Shown: piece by piece, positions 16,473-25,203 of the stretch
Numbering within the stretch: the first letter of the stretch is position 1
Layout: each line of letters starts with the position of its first letter
DNA from: Oribacterium sp. UBA5894
GTDB taxonomy: Bacteria; Bacillota; Clostridia; Lachnospirales; Lachnospiraceae
Direction of reading: 5' to 3'
DNA length: 38,141 bases
Assembly (NCBI GenBank): GCA_002431355.1
Contig: DJEQ01000010.1
Span: forward strand, 1-38,141
Translations under genes and position numbers: made by a program
The notes under the pieces: model-generated
What the model saw: the letters and a program-made list of their open reading frames with translations, nothing else
The model's database searches: none
Told to the model about the DNA's origin: nothing

Positions 16473-17735
16473 ATGACAGACAGCAGGCAGATTATCGAAC
16501 CAGAATTTTATAAGGACTTTCACTGCATCGCTGGAGACTGCTCCTTTACCTGCTGTAAGGAGTGGAAGATCCGTGTTGACGGGGAAACGAAGAAGCGCTG
16601 GCAGAAGCTGCCGGAGCCCGTCGTGGACGCGATTACGGAGCAGGATGGGCAGGAGATCATCGGACTTCTTCCGAATATGCGTTGCCCATTTCTGGAGGAA
16701 AATCAGCTTTGCAGGCTCGTTCGAACCTATGGAGAAGCATGCCTCTCCGAAACCTGCCATGTGTTTCCGCGGGAGACACATACATTTAAGCATCGAATCG
16801 AGCGCACGTTGGTAAGCTGCTGTCCGGAAATCGTGGATCGGCTGTATACTGTACAGGAGCTTCATTTTACCGGACTTCCGTATCAGGATCGGGATTTTCT
16901 GCTGAAAGGACAGGATAAACTGTTCCAGATTCGGAATATCCTCATGTACTGGCTGAGTGACCAGAAGCTGCCCAATGAAGTAAATCTGAAGCGCTGCTTT
17001 TTTATGCTGCTTGACCTTTTTCAAAAGGAACATGCAGCACCGCATCGTGCGGCGCGTAGAAAGCATGCCATCTGCGATGAAATGTATGCGCTTGACCCGG
17101 GCGAATGCCTGAAGGATGCGGATGTTCAGAAGCTGACCGCCACGATTCTTGCCATGCCGAAGGATGCGGAAGCCTCGATGAACGAGCAGAATGCGCTTTT
17201 TCTCGACATCAGTGAGAACTATCGTAAGGAAGGCCGCTATCAGGAACTGCTGACACCCCTGTATACGGAGGCTGTACAGCTCAGTAAGCAGCTTGAAAAG
17301 AGGAACGCATCGATGCTCCAGTTACTTTTCAAGTGTCATGAAGAAGTGCACAGGCTGTATGCGCCGCTGCTGCGGAATTATCTTGTGGCCGAGACCTTTG
17401 CCACCCTGCTTATTCCGGGATGTACCCTTCGTGATATGGTCCTGCAGTTTGAATGGATGATCATGGAATATGCCCTCATCCTTCACGCCATGGTACTGGC
17501 AACACTTGCCATGGGAACTTCTGGAAGACCAGAAAATGGAGCAGTGGATGACTATCACGGGGAGCCCCGTGCGGATGCTGTCATTACGCCTCTTCCATAT
17601 GAAAATGCACGCGATGTGCTGATTCTGGTAGCCCGCATGACGGGCTACGATGGAGATGAGATCGAGGATTATCTCCGGGAAAGCTTTGAAGATCCGATCT
17701 GGCCATGGGGCTATGCGGATTTTCTTCTCGGATAA
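16473..17735 (+). CDS. fliB: Flagellin lysine-N-methylase, FliB family
   Basis: A 420-residue cytoplasmic protein of the family that methylates lysines of flagellin. The diagnostic cysteine clusters are both there: C18, C23, C27, C28 in the CIAGDCSFTCCKEW region, and C71, C80, C90, C95 in CPFLEENQLC through EACLSETC. The family is thought to bind an iron-sulfur cluster through these. The start at 16473 is favoured because GGAAGGAG lies 10 bases upstream; the frame opens at 16440 but that start lacks a good site. No flagellar genes are in the window, so the real substrate cannot be checked here. Family assignment is strong; flagellin as the target is inherited from characterised members. Confidence 0.85.
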   Translation: MTDSRQIIEPEFYKDFHCIAGDCSFTCCKEWKIRVDGETKKRWQKLPEPVVDAITEQDGQEIIGLLPNMRCPFLEENQLCRLVRTYGEACLSETCHVFPRETHTFKHRIERTLVSCCPEIVDRLYTVQELHFTGLPYQDRDFLLKGQDKLFQIRNILMYWLSDQKLPNEVNLKRCFFMLLDLFQKEHAAPHRAARRKHAICDEMYALDPGECLKDADVQKLTATILAMPKDAEASMNEQNALFLDISENYRKEGRYQELLTPLYTEAVQLSKQLEKRNASMLQLLFKCHEEVHRLYAPLLRNYLVAETFATLLIPGCTLRDMVLQFEWMIMEYALILHAMVLATLAMGTSGRPENGAVDDYHGEPRADAVITPLPYENARDVLILVARMTGYDGDEIEDYLRESFEDPIWPWGYADFLLG

Positions 17736-17875
17736 GCGCTGCATCGGAGCCGCCCTTCCTTGCCCCGGTGAAGGATAAGGCACGAACGCACGACATACAA
17801 TTACATAAAGTACGGTCACTGGACGCACGACTCATGTCTGCGCCTGTGACAGAAACAAAACAAAGGAGTTTTGCT

Positions 17876-18670
17876 ATGAAAAAAATTGCCATTATCGGTT
17901 GTGGTTTCCTTGGGAACATCGTTGCAGAGGCGATGCGAAAGGGTCTGCTCGAAGAGTATACTCTTGTGGGAGCGATGAGTCATCAGAAGGCCTCGGCAGA
18001 AAAGCTGTGTGCGGGTCTCGGCGGCGTTGCGGTTGAAAGCCTGGAAGCGCTTCTATCGCTCAAGCCGGATTTCGTGATTGAAACGGCTTCCGTCGCCATG
18101 GCAAAGGAAGCCTGCATTCCAACGCTTCAGCAGGGGGCCAGCTTTATTCCGCTCTCCATCGGAGCGTTTGCGGATGCGGAGTTTTACCAGAAGGCGCAGG
18201 AGACGGCACGTGCCCATGCCGCGCATATTTATATTCCACACGGTGCGGTCGGTGGCTTCGATGTGCTTCAGACCCTTGCACTGATGGCAGAGGCATCGGG
18301 ACAGGATATTCAGGCAGGAATTGAAACCCGGAAGGGGCCGAAATCTCTTCAGAATACGCCGGTTTATACGGAAGAAATGGAAGGCAATCACGAAGTCCAG
18401 GCTTTTTACGGTACCTGCCAGGAGGCCATCGCCCTTCTGCCAACGAAGGTCAATGTCGCGGTCGCGCAGTCGCTCGCGACCATCGGTCCGGAGAAGGCGA
18501 CGGCACGCATTACCTCTGTGCCAGGCTTCATCGGCGATGATCATAAGATTACGGTCGAAACCGAAGGACTGAAGGCCACGGTCGACATCTATTCAAGCAC
18601 CTCGGCGATCGCCGGCTGGTCCATCGTCGCACTGCTTCGAAATCTGAGTCAGCCTGTTTCCTTCTTTTGA
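17876..18670 (+). CDS. L-aspartate dehydrogenase-like protein (NadX/DUF108 family)
   Basis: A 264-residue NAD(P)-dependent dehydrogenase. The Rossmann motif AIIGCGFLGN is at 5-14. The family-specific segments PHGAVGGFDVLQT (121-133) and PTKVNVAVAQSLATIGPEKAT match aspartate dehydrogenases, which oxidise aspartate to iminoaspartate/oxaloacetate and in some bacteria feed NAD synthesis. The ATG at 17876 follows AAAGGAG, which decides it against the frame opening at 17705 inside the previous gene. No nadA or nadC is nearby, so a role in NAD synthesis is not supported by context. It precedes another NAD(P)-fold gene by 109 bases. Confidence 0.82.
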   Translation: MKKIAIIGCGFLGNIVAEAMRKGLLEEYTLVGAMSHQKASAEKLCAGLGGVAVESLEALLSLKPDFVIETASVAMAKEACIPTLQQGASFIPLSIGAFADAEFYQKAQETARAHAAHIYIPHGAVGGFDVLQTLALMAEASGQDIQAGIETRKGPKSLQNTPVYTEEMEGNHEVQAFYGTCQEAIALLPTKVNVAVAQSLATIGPEKATARITSVPGFIGDDHKITVETEGLKATVDIYSSTSAIAGWSIVALLRNLSQPVSFF

Positions 18671-18779
18671 TCGCTTCGTAGATCACTTCCTCTTTGAACG
18701 CTGTCTATTTTATGATGCTGTGCATCTCTAGGCGGCGGAAAGAACAGAGGATTTCATATGTGAAGAGTAGGAGTATCAT

Positions 18780-19697
18780 ATGCAGAAATTCAGAAAACTT
18801 GTGTCCATTGACAAAGTGGCGCTGACGGAAAAGGGAATTCATGCACTTCAGGATGTAGCAGAGAGCATCGTTCTGGCACAGGATCTTCCCTCAGATGAGG
18901 ATGACATTTTACAGCGCATCGGAGATGCAGATGCCGTGCTGCTTTCGGCGAATAGCCGTCTTACAGGGAGGGTGATGGCACAGGCACCGAAGCTTCGCTA
19001 TGTCGGGATGTGCTGCAGTCTGTACAGTGAGGAGAGTGCCAATGTCGACATCCCGTACGCACGTGCCCATGGCATTGAGGTCCGTGGTATCCGGGACTAT
19101 GGAGATCATGGCGTCGTGGAGTATGTGATCTACCAGCTGGTAAAGCTCCTGCATGGCTATGAGGGACGGCGCTGGAAGGCACTGCCGACGGAAATTACCG
19201 GGCTTAAGGTCGGCTTCGTCGGCCTCGGGACTTCAGGTGGCATGACCGCCGATGCACTCCATTTTTTAGGTGCGGATATTTCCTATTTCGCGCGTGCCGA
19301 AAAGCCGGAGCGTACCGCACAGGGCTATCATTTTAAGGAGCTCAGGAAGCTGCTTGCAGAATCGGAGGTCATCATTACAGCACTCAATAAGAATGTGATT
19401 CTCCTTCATGAGGAGGAATTTGCCGCTCTCGGAAGCGGTAAGATCATGTTCAATACCTCCATCGGTCCGGCGGCGGATATGGAGCCGCTTCAGAAGTGGA
19501 TGAAGAATCCGGAGAATATCTTCTGCTGCGACACGAGAGGTGCGCTCGGAGACATTGCCGACGAGGTGCTGAGCTATCCGAATGTCTATTGTATGAATGC
19601 GAGTGCCGGCATGACGGAGCAGGCCTATGAGCTTTTAAGCCAGAAGGTGCTTCATAATATGAAGGACTATCTGGAGCAGAAGGAAGGCGAGCAGTAA
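18780..19697 (+). CDS. D-2-hydroxyacid dehydrogenase-like NAD(P)-binding protein with altered active site
   Basis: A 305-residue protein with the two-domain D-2-hydroxyacid dehydrogenase fold. The coenzyme motif GLGTSG is at 148-153. At the end of the second strand SYFARAEK replaces the usual acidic residue with Ala-Arg, which favours NADP. The catalytic residues are not conserved: the segment normally NTARGG reads NTSIGP (225-230, Arg to Ile), and the TPHIAG segment reads MNASAG (272-277, His to Ala). It may therefore be a reductase of another type or a binding protein. It lies after the aspartate dehydrogenase-like gene, has GTAGGAG before the start, and may share its transcript. Confidence 0.75.
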   Translation: MQKFRKLVSIDKVALTEKGIHALQDVAESIVLAQDLPSDEDDILQRIGDADAVLLSANSRLTGRVMAQAPKLRYVGMCCSLYSEESANVDIPYARAHGIEVRGIRDYGDHGVVEYVIYQLVKLLHGYEGRRWKALPTEITGLKVGFVGLGTSGGMTADALHFLGADISYFARAEKPERTAQGYHFKELRKLLAESEVIITALNKNVILLHEEEFAALGSGKIMFNTSIGPAADMEPLQKWMKNPENIFCCDTRGALGDIADEVLSYPNVYCMNASAGMTEQAYELLSQKVLHNMKDYLEQKEGEQ

Positions 19698-19785
19698 AGG
19701 AAGAGTGCCCTTCCGGTCCACGCACCTTCCGGAAATCGGGCTGGAAGGACGTTGAAACGAAGCTGTCTCCTGTGATATCCGAGCT

Positions 19786-20691
19786 TCAGGCCTCCCGGAT
19801 TGCACGGGTCAGCGTGTTCAGTACATGCTTCTTATCCGCGGACCAGAGGGGTGCGAGAAGGAGCCGCTTCGGCCCATCCCCCGTGATGCGATGGACCACG
19901 ATATCGGATGGAAGAAGCCGCAGGCAGTCGACGACGAGCGAACAGTAGTCCTCGAGTGTCAGCGTCGGAAACGGTGCTTCCTCATACAGGCGTCCGAGCT
20001 CCGTGCCGCGAAGGACATGCAGAAGCTGCAGCTTGATGCCATCGAGCGCTGGCTGCAGTGTCGAAAGAAAGCGGACGGTCTCCAGCATTTCCGCTCGTGT
20101 CTCCCATGGAAAGCCGAGGATGACATGGACAATGACGGTAAAGTCGGCGGCCTTCAGACGCTGGTAGGCATCCTGAAATACGGAGAGAGGATAACCGCGG
20201 TGGATACGTGCCGCGGTTTTTTCATGGATGGACTGAAGTCCCAGCTCGATCCAGATCTCCTTGCCGGATTCCTTCCGGAGACGTGACAGCATCGAGATCA
20301 TTTCCTCTGGAAGGCAGTCGGGACGCGTCCCCAGAGAGAGGGCCACAATGTCCGGCTGCATAAGTGCTTCCCGATACAGAGCCTCGAGCCGCTCGACAGG
20401 TCCATAGGTATTTGTGTAGGATTGAAAGTAAGCGATGTACCTAGCTTCTTTTGATGGACGATGCTTCGGGAGCTTTGCGGAAATGCGCGCTTTCGCAAGT
20501 CGAAGCTGTTCGTCCAGCGGAAGAAATGGAGCCGCGAAGTCCCCGGATCCTCCTTCGGAGCAGAAAATGCAGCCACCATAGGAAAGCGTTCCGTCCCGAT
20601 TCGGGCAGGAGCAGCCGGACTGGAGGGAGAGCTTATAGACCTTGGTGCCATAGGTTTCTTTTAAATAGTCGGATAGCATGTTTATTTTCAT
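19786..20691 (-). CDS. Radical SAM protein, YhcC/TIGR01212 family
   Basis: A 301-residue iron-sulfur radical SAM enzyme. The cluster motif near the N terminus reads CPNRDGTLSYGGCIFC, giving C29, C41 and C44, the spacing particular to the YhcC family. Downstream AYFQSYTNTYGP, LSLGTRPDCLP and ELGLQSIHEKT are standard strands of the barrel. The reaction is not established for this family to my knowledge; relation to Elp3-like tRNA enzymes has been suggested. The gene converges with the preceding one and diverges from the sensor operon. It has no ribosome binding site; a TATACT box would place the transcript start at the ATG. Confidence 0.9.
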   Translation of the reverse strand: MKINMLSDYLKETYGTKVYKLSLQSGCSCPNRDGTLSYGGCIFCSEGGSGDFAAPFLPLDEQLRLAKARISAKLPKHRPSKEARYIAYFQSYTNTYGPVERLEALYREALMQPDIVALSLGTRPDCLPEEMISMLSRLRKESGKEIWIELGLQSIHEKTAARIHRGYPLSVFQDAYQRLKAADFTVIVHVILGFPWETRAEMLETVRFLSTLQPALDGIKLQLLHVLRGTELGRLYEEAPFPTLTLEDYCSLVVDCLRLLPSDIVVHRITGDGPKRLLLAPLWSADKKHVLNTLTRAIREA

Positions 20692-20697
20692 AGCTGC

Positions 20698-20728
20698 AGT
20701 ATAGCACAGAGTTTAAGCCTGCGATCAA
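20698..20728 (-). promoter_or_regulatory. Possible leaderless promoter of the radical SAM gene
   Basis: On the minus strand TATACT (20698-20703) lies so that +1 falls on the A of the start ATG (20691). TTGATC (20723-20728) could be the -35 box with a long 19-base spacer. No Shine-Dalgarno sequence is present. It overlaps the divergent promoter of the sensor operon. Confidence 0.4.
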
Positions 20729-20740
20729 AAATGCTAAAAT
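20712..20740 (+). promoter_or_regulatory. Predicted promoter of the sensor operon
   Basis: TTTAAG (20712-20717), 17-base spacer, TAAAAT (20735-20740). The first gene starts 35 bases later with CAGGAGGAAG upstream. Confidence 0.55.
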
Positions 20741-20774
20741 CCAGAATATAGATGAAAATGACAGGAGGAAGTGA

Positions 20775-21887
20775 ATGCATAAAAAATCGGTATGGATGGG
20801 CCCCTGGCTGGTCGTCATTCTGTTCTTTTTTCTGACTCTTCTGATGGTGATCCGTTATGTAAACCTGATTTCACAGGAAGCATCGGAGGAGAGCGCGGAA
20901 ACAAGCTACCGCTACCATATCGCCATGATCACGAATGATCAGGATGCGCCCTACTGGAATCAGGTATATGAGAGTGCGCAGATGGAGGCGGATCATGTAG
21001 ACGCACTGATTGAGCGGATGGGGACCAGCCTTCTGGAAAGCATGTCTGTAGCAGATCAGCTTCGGATGGCACTGTACAGTCATGTCGATGGTGTGCTCGT
21101 TTATCCAGAGGACAATGAAGAGGTGCAGCAGGCGATTGATCAGGTCGTGGCGGCCGGCATTCCCGTGATTACGATGCAGCGGGATTCGAGCGGGAGTGAC
21201 CGACAGGCCTTCGTCGGTATCAATGACTACTTCCTCGGTCAGGCGTATGGGCAGCAGATTCAAAAGCAGTCCGGGGATGAGGATCATGTCATCACGGTCC
21301 TTTATCCGGGCAATACCTTCGGTGCCCATGATCGCCGCTGGTTTCTGCAGGGACTCCGCAGTACCTTAGACACACATCAGTATACCATCTCGGGTCATGT
21401 GATTCTGGAATATGAGGGGCTGTCCAACGCAGAGTCAACCATCGATCGCATCCTGGAGGGCGCAGATCATGAAATCACGCCGGATCTCCTGATCTGTCTG
21501 AACGATACGATCACAGAGGTGGCCTATCGGATCGTAGAGGATCGTGGTGCGCAGGGCATGGTGAAGATTGCAGGAGGAAGCATTTCCGACACCCTGATCG
21601 ACGGCATTGAGCGAGGAGATATCAGCTTTACCATTACCCCAAATGCGGCCGATACAGGACGAAAGGCCTTTCAGGAGCTGGAACGTTACCTGAACTATGG
21701 CGTGGCGAACTATGCAAGTGCCATTGAGCTGCAGGCGATTACCAGAGAGAATGTTGCGGAATACAGAAAGGGTCAGGAGGCGATTGAGGAGACGAGTGGA
21801 GAGAGAATCCCCGGTCTCCTCAAGGAGGACGACACGCCGGAAGAGCACTGGCCGATGGAGCGCAGTGCGGAAGGAGGGACCGCATGA
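20775..21887 (+). CDS. Membrane-anchored periplasmic-binding-like sugar sensor protein
   Basis: A 370-residue protein: an N-terminal membrane anchor (residues 11-28, no lipobox), then a type 1 periplasmic binding domain of the ribose/xylose class (about 46-325). Typical segments are IAMITNDQDAPYWNQV, DGVLVYPEDNEEVQQAIDQVVAAGIPVITM, VGINDYFLGQAYGQQI and PDLLICLNDT. It overlaps the histidine kinase gene by four bases, so it is very likely an accessory ligand sensor for that kinase, as in the XylFII-LytS-YesN xylose system of Clostridium, rather than a transport protein; no sugar ABC genes are attached. Ligand unknown; a sugar is the family expectation. Confidence 0.85.
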   Translation: MHKKSVWMGPWLVVILFFFLTLLMVIRYVNLISQEASEESAETSYRYHIAMITNDQDAPYWNQVYESAQMEADHVDALIERMGTSLLESMSVADQLRMALYSHVDGVLVYPEDNEEVQQAIDQVVAAGIPVITMQRDSSGSDRQAFVGINDYFLGQAYGQQIQKQSGDEDHVITVLYPGNTFGAHDRRWFLQGLRSTLDTHQYTISGHVILEYEGLSNAESTIDRILEGADHEITPDLLICLNDTITEVAYRIVEDRGAQGMVKIAGGSISDTLIDGIERGDISFTITPNAADTGRKAFQELERYLNYGVANYASAIELQAITRENVAEYRKGQEAIEETSGERIPGLLKEDDTPEEHWPMERSAEGGTA

Positions 21888-23407
21888 AAAAGCAGAAGCC
21901 ACGGTTTACGCAGTCGCTTCAGACGCGACTCATTGTCCCGCTGATTCTGGTCCTTGTGCTCATTTTTGCAACGAATGTCGGGATGTTTTTTCGGGTCAAC
22001 CGGTCGATTGATCACCTGAACAGCGTGTACAGCACAAGCGTCGAAATTACACGCTATGGAAATACTCTGAACAGTCTCCAGAAGAGCTTCACGGAATATG
22101 TCAATACCCATAGTGAGGAGGCGCTTCATGAATATGAGGAGTGGCATCGAACCCTGGCCACCATTGTGCCATCGGATGATGCTCCCCTCACGAATCATGC
22201 AGCGCGTATTCTGGAAAAGAACATCCGCAGCATGACGCTCAGCTATCTTTCGCTCATGGATGCGTCCGTATCAAAGAAAAATGCGGACAATGCCCATTAC
22301 CAGCAGGACTATCTCGAAGCCACACAGGTATACAAATATCTTGTAACGAATATCCGAACGCTGGATGTACTCCGATTTCAGAACAATTCTGAGAACTATG
22401 ACATTTTAGCTGCATCCCTGCATACCCTGGAGCAGTTTATTCTTCTGATTCTGGTTGGCATGTCCATGATTCTCATTCTTCTGGTTTCGATGTTTCTCCG
22501 AAGCATTATACGACCGCTTCGACTGCTGGCTGAACAGGCCAGGGAGGCAGAAGCGGGAAATCTGGAGGTGAAAATTACAGAACCCCCATACCAGGATGAG
22601 GTGGGTGTACTCGCGGCGGCCTTTGAACAGATGCTCGAGGCCATCCGTCAGAATATCGTGGAGATCCGGGCGCATGCTGAGCGGGAGCTCGAGATGAAGG
22701 AGAAGGAGCTCGTGACGGCAAATCTTCTGAAGGACGCAGAGCTGAAGTTTTATCAGGCACAGATCAGTCCCCACTTTCTCTTCAATACGCTGAATGCGGG
22801 GCAGCAGCTCGCCATGATGGAGGGCGCGGAACGCACCTACAGCTTTATGGAGAACACGGCGGAATTTTTCAGAGGGCAGCTTCGAAACAACGGAAACACG
22901 TCGACGATTCGGAATGAAATTGAACTGGTCGACCATTATATGTATATCATGAATGTCCGCTTCGACGGTGAATATCATGTCGTGAAGCGGATCAATGAAA
23001 AGCTGCTGGATACATGCTTTCCAGGGATGGTCCTGCAGCCCATCGTGGAAAATGCCATTCATTATGCCTTCCCGATGGAAGAGGAGGAGAAGGAAAAGAA
23101 GATTCTCCTTCACGTATATCAGGAGGCAGAGCAGGTCGTGGTAGAGGTACAGGATAACGGCATTGGCATTACCGAGGAGAAGATCCGCAGCATCATGACG
23201 GGACCGGTGGCACCGACCATGGTGGGTGAAAAGGCAAGCCCACAGGGAAATGGCGTCGGACTTCGCAATGTGCGTGAGCGACTGAAGCTTTTTTACCAGC
23301 AGGAGGCTGTGTTTTCCATTGATACCGGGGGCGAAGAGGGTGGTACGCGGGTACGCATCTTTGTGCCGAAAGCAGTAGAAGAGGAGAAGGAGGCAGAGCA
23401 TGTATAA
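21884..23407 (+). CDS. Sensor histidine kinase, LytS/YesM type
   Basis: A 507-residue membrane kinase. Membrane segments lie near residues 16-36 and 185-205, enclosing a roughly 150-residue extracellular helical region. A HAMP domain (206-260), a coiled coil rich in Glu/Lys and the His-kinase domain follow. The phospho-histidine is H297 in QISPHFLFNTLN. ATP-binding boxes are IVENAIHYA, VQDNGIGI and GNGVGLRNVRERL. It is translationally coupled to the sugar-sensor gene before it and overlaps the response regulator by eight bases. The extracellular part probably receives the ligand state from the binding protein. Signal and ligand are inferred. Confidence 0.93.
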   Translation: MKKQKPRFTQSLQTRLIVPLILVLVLIFATNVGMFFRVNRSIDHLNSVYSTSVEITRYGNTLNSLQKSFTEYVNTHSEEALHEYEEWHRTLATIVPSDDAPLTNHAARILEKNIRSMTLSYLSLMDASVSKKNADNAHYQQDYLEATQVYKYLVTNIRTLDVLRFQNNSENYDILAASLHTLEQFILLILVGMSMILILLVSMFLRSIIRPLRLLAEQAREAEAGNLEVKITEPPYQDEVGVLAAAFEQMLEAIRQNIVEIRAHAERELEMKEKELVTANLLKDAELKFYQAQISPHFLFNTLNAGQQLAMMEGAERTYSFMENTAEFFRGQLRNNGNTSTIRNEIELVDHYMYIMNVRFDGEYHVVKRINEKLLDTCFPGMVLQPIVENAIHYAFPMEEEEKEKKILLHVYQEAEQVVVEVQDNGIGITEEKIRSIMTGPVAPTMVGEKASPQGNGVGLRNVRERLKLFYQQEAVFSIDTGGEEGGTRVRIFVPKAVEEEKEAEHV

Positions 23408-25007
23408 AATCCTTATTGCAGACGATGAAGGCATCGTGCGGGAGTCTCTGAAATTTATTATTGATAAGGATTTCAATGACTGTGAAGTATACCTTGCAAA
23501 AAGTGGACGGCAGGCCATTGAGCTTGCGGAAGAACACCGCCCGGATATCGCGCTGCTCGACATTCAGATGCCGGGCATCAATGGACTGTCGGCGCTTCGC
23601 GAGATCCGGTCCATCGAACCGCATATTCGTGCGCTGATTCTGACAGCCTTCGATAATTTTGATTATGCGAAGGAAGCGCTGGAGCTTGGGGCGACGGACT
23701 ATATCATGAAGCCCATTGAACGAAAGAAAATCACGGAAGAGCTGACGAAGCTGATCCATGACATCGATATGGAACGTCAGAAACGTAAGGATGATCTCAA
23801 TATCCGGGAAAAGATGGAGGCGGTTGTTCCCATCATTGAAAATGGATTTGTGCTGAGCCTGATCATTCAGAATGAGTATGGCTATTCTGGCACACAGTAT
23901 CGCTCGCTTTTAAATCTGACAGAGGAATATGGGTTTATTACTGTATTTGAATGGGGCGAAGGATTTGAAAAGGAGGCGCCGGGAAATCCGGTGGGTGCCA
24001 GTGTGCGGGCGCAGAAATTTGCAGCACAGATGAGTGGTCAGATTCGCATTTTCTTTAAAGCCTATCTTTCAGACATGATGGGCAATAAGCTGATTGCGGC
24101 GATTCCATGGACGAGTGCGGACATGGGCTATACGGAGCGTCTGAGAATGATTGAACGCATGCGCTCACTCGTGACCTCTCTGAAGGAAATGGTCGGGGTC
24201 GATTTTAAGGCCGGCATTGGCTCCGTACAGCCCTGGTCCACCATGTTTGACAGCTATCAGGAAGCGCTGAATGCACTTCGGCATGGCATGCGGAAGGTCA
24301 CGCATATTGATGATCTCATGGTGCGGAACGATGCAGCGAAGCAGCAGGCGAACCTGCGGCGCACGATGCTGGAAGTGCTTCGACGTGGCGATGAAGCAGG
24401 TACACGTCGGGAAGCGGAGATGCTGCTCGCATGGTATATGGATACACGAAACAGTACAGAGGCCGATGCACAGATGGCACTGCTTGAGATTCTGCTGGAG
24501 GGATGCCGTATCGCGTCGGAGCAGGGAAAGAGTGTTCAAAGCCAGGCGGGGAAGGAACTCCTGCAGGCATCGACCCCGGAGGAGATGCGACAGATCTTTA
24601 CGACGGCGGTTCTTCAGCTCGTGCGGGACATTGCAGCACAGGCACCGAAGCAGAACAGCGTGATTCAGCTTGCAAAGGAGTACATACAGAATAACTTTAC
24701 GAGTGAGCTTTCGCTTGAGAAGACGGCGCAGCAGGTGAACATCAGTCCGTATTATTTTTCAAAGCTTTTTAAGGAAGAAACGGGCACCAATTTCAGTGAC
24801 TATCTCACGGGTCTACGCATTCAGAAGGCGAGAGAGCTGCTGCGAAAGGATCCGGATCGGAACATTAAGGAAATTTCCATTGAGGCGGGCTACAGTAATC
24901 CGAATTACTTTTCACGTATTTTCAAGAAGTGCACCGGAATGACACCGACCGAGCTTCGGGACATACTGAAAAGCGGAGGGGATACAGAACATCCCTCTGG
25001 TGAATAG
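23400..25007 (+). CDS. Response regulator with AraC-type DNA-binding domain (YesN type)
   Basis: A 535-residue regulator. The receiver domain (1-120) has the acidic pocket DDE (8-10), phospho-acceptor D54 in ALLDIQMPGI, and the KPI lysine near 112. A long middle region (about 130-410) has no recognised motif. The C terminus (about 420-525) has two AraC helix-turn-helix units, including LEKTAQQVNISPYYFSKLFKEE and IKEISIEAGYSNPNYFSRIFKK (given in pieces: QQVNISPYYFSKLF; SIEAGYSNPNYFSRIF). Start overlaps the kinase end. Its nearest downstream target is the liv-type operon at 25204, whose promoter region lies 100-200 bases away; control of it is a guess from position. Confidence 0.93.
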   Translation: MYKILIADDEGIVRESLKFIIDKDFNDCEVYLAKSGRQAIELAEEHRPDIALLDIQMPGINGLSALREIRSIEPHIRALILTAFDNFDYAKEALELGATDYIMKPIERKKITEELTKLIHDIDMERQKRKDDLNIREKMEAVVPIIENGFVLSLIIQNEYGYSGTQYRSLLNLTEEYGFITVFEWGEGFEKEAPGNPVGASVRAQKFAAQMSGQIRIFFKAYLSDMMGNKLIAAIPWTSADMGYTERLRMIERMRSLVTSLKEMVGVDFKAGIGSVQPWSTMFDSYQEALNALRHGMRKVTHIDDLMVRNDAAKQQANLRRTMLEVLRRGDEAGTRREAEMLLAWYMDTRNSTEADAQMALLEILLEGCRIASEQGKSVQSQAGKELLQASTPEEMRQIFTTAVLQLVRDIAAQAPKQNSVIQLAKEYIQNNFTSELSLEKTAQQVNISPYYFSKLFKEETGTNFSDYLTGLRIQKARELLRKDPDRNIKEISIEAGYSNPNYFSRIFKKCTGMTPTELRDILKSGGDTEHPSGE

Positions 25008-25057
25008 GAAAGTGCCCGCCGTTAAGCGACGGTCACGTATGCAGGGCATGAAACAGA

Positions 25058-25103
25058 AGAGGGATAGCACAGTTTTAGAACAAAATTGTGCTATCCCTCT
25101 TTC
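25058..25103 (+). terminator. Long hairpin terminator after the sensor operon
   Basis: AGAGGGATAGCACA (25058-25071) pairs perfectly with TGTGCTATCCCTCT (25087-25100). The stem extends inward with one mismatch (GTTTT/AAAAT) around loop AGAAC and is followed by TT. It is unusually long for a terminator, and its T tail is short. Confidence 0.75.
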
Positions 25104-25203
25104 GTTAAATGACGAAGACGCAAAATGCTATCCATCCATCACAAGCAAGTGCTAGATCGACTGCGTTATACTTTTATCATATTCAAGAAAGGGGGATCTT
25201 TTC

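Noticed and set aside
22406..23563. 385-codon minus-strand frame
   Set aside because: Shadow of the histidine kinase gene; no start signal and no motifs.
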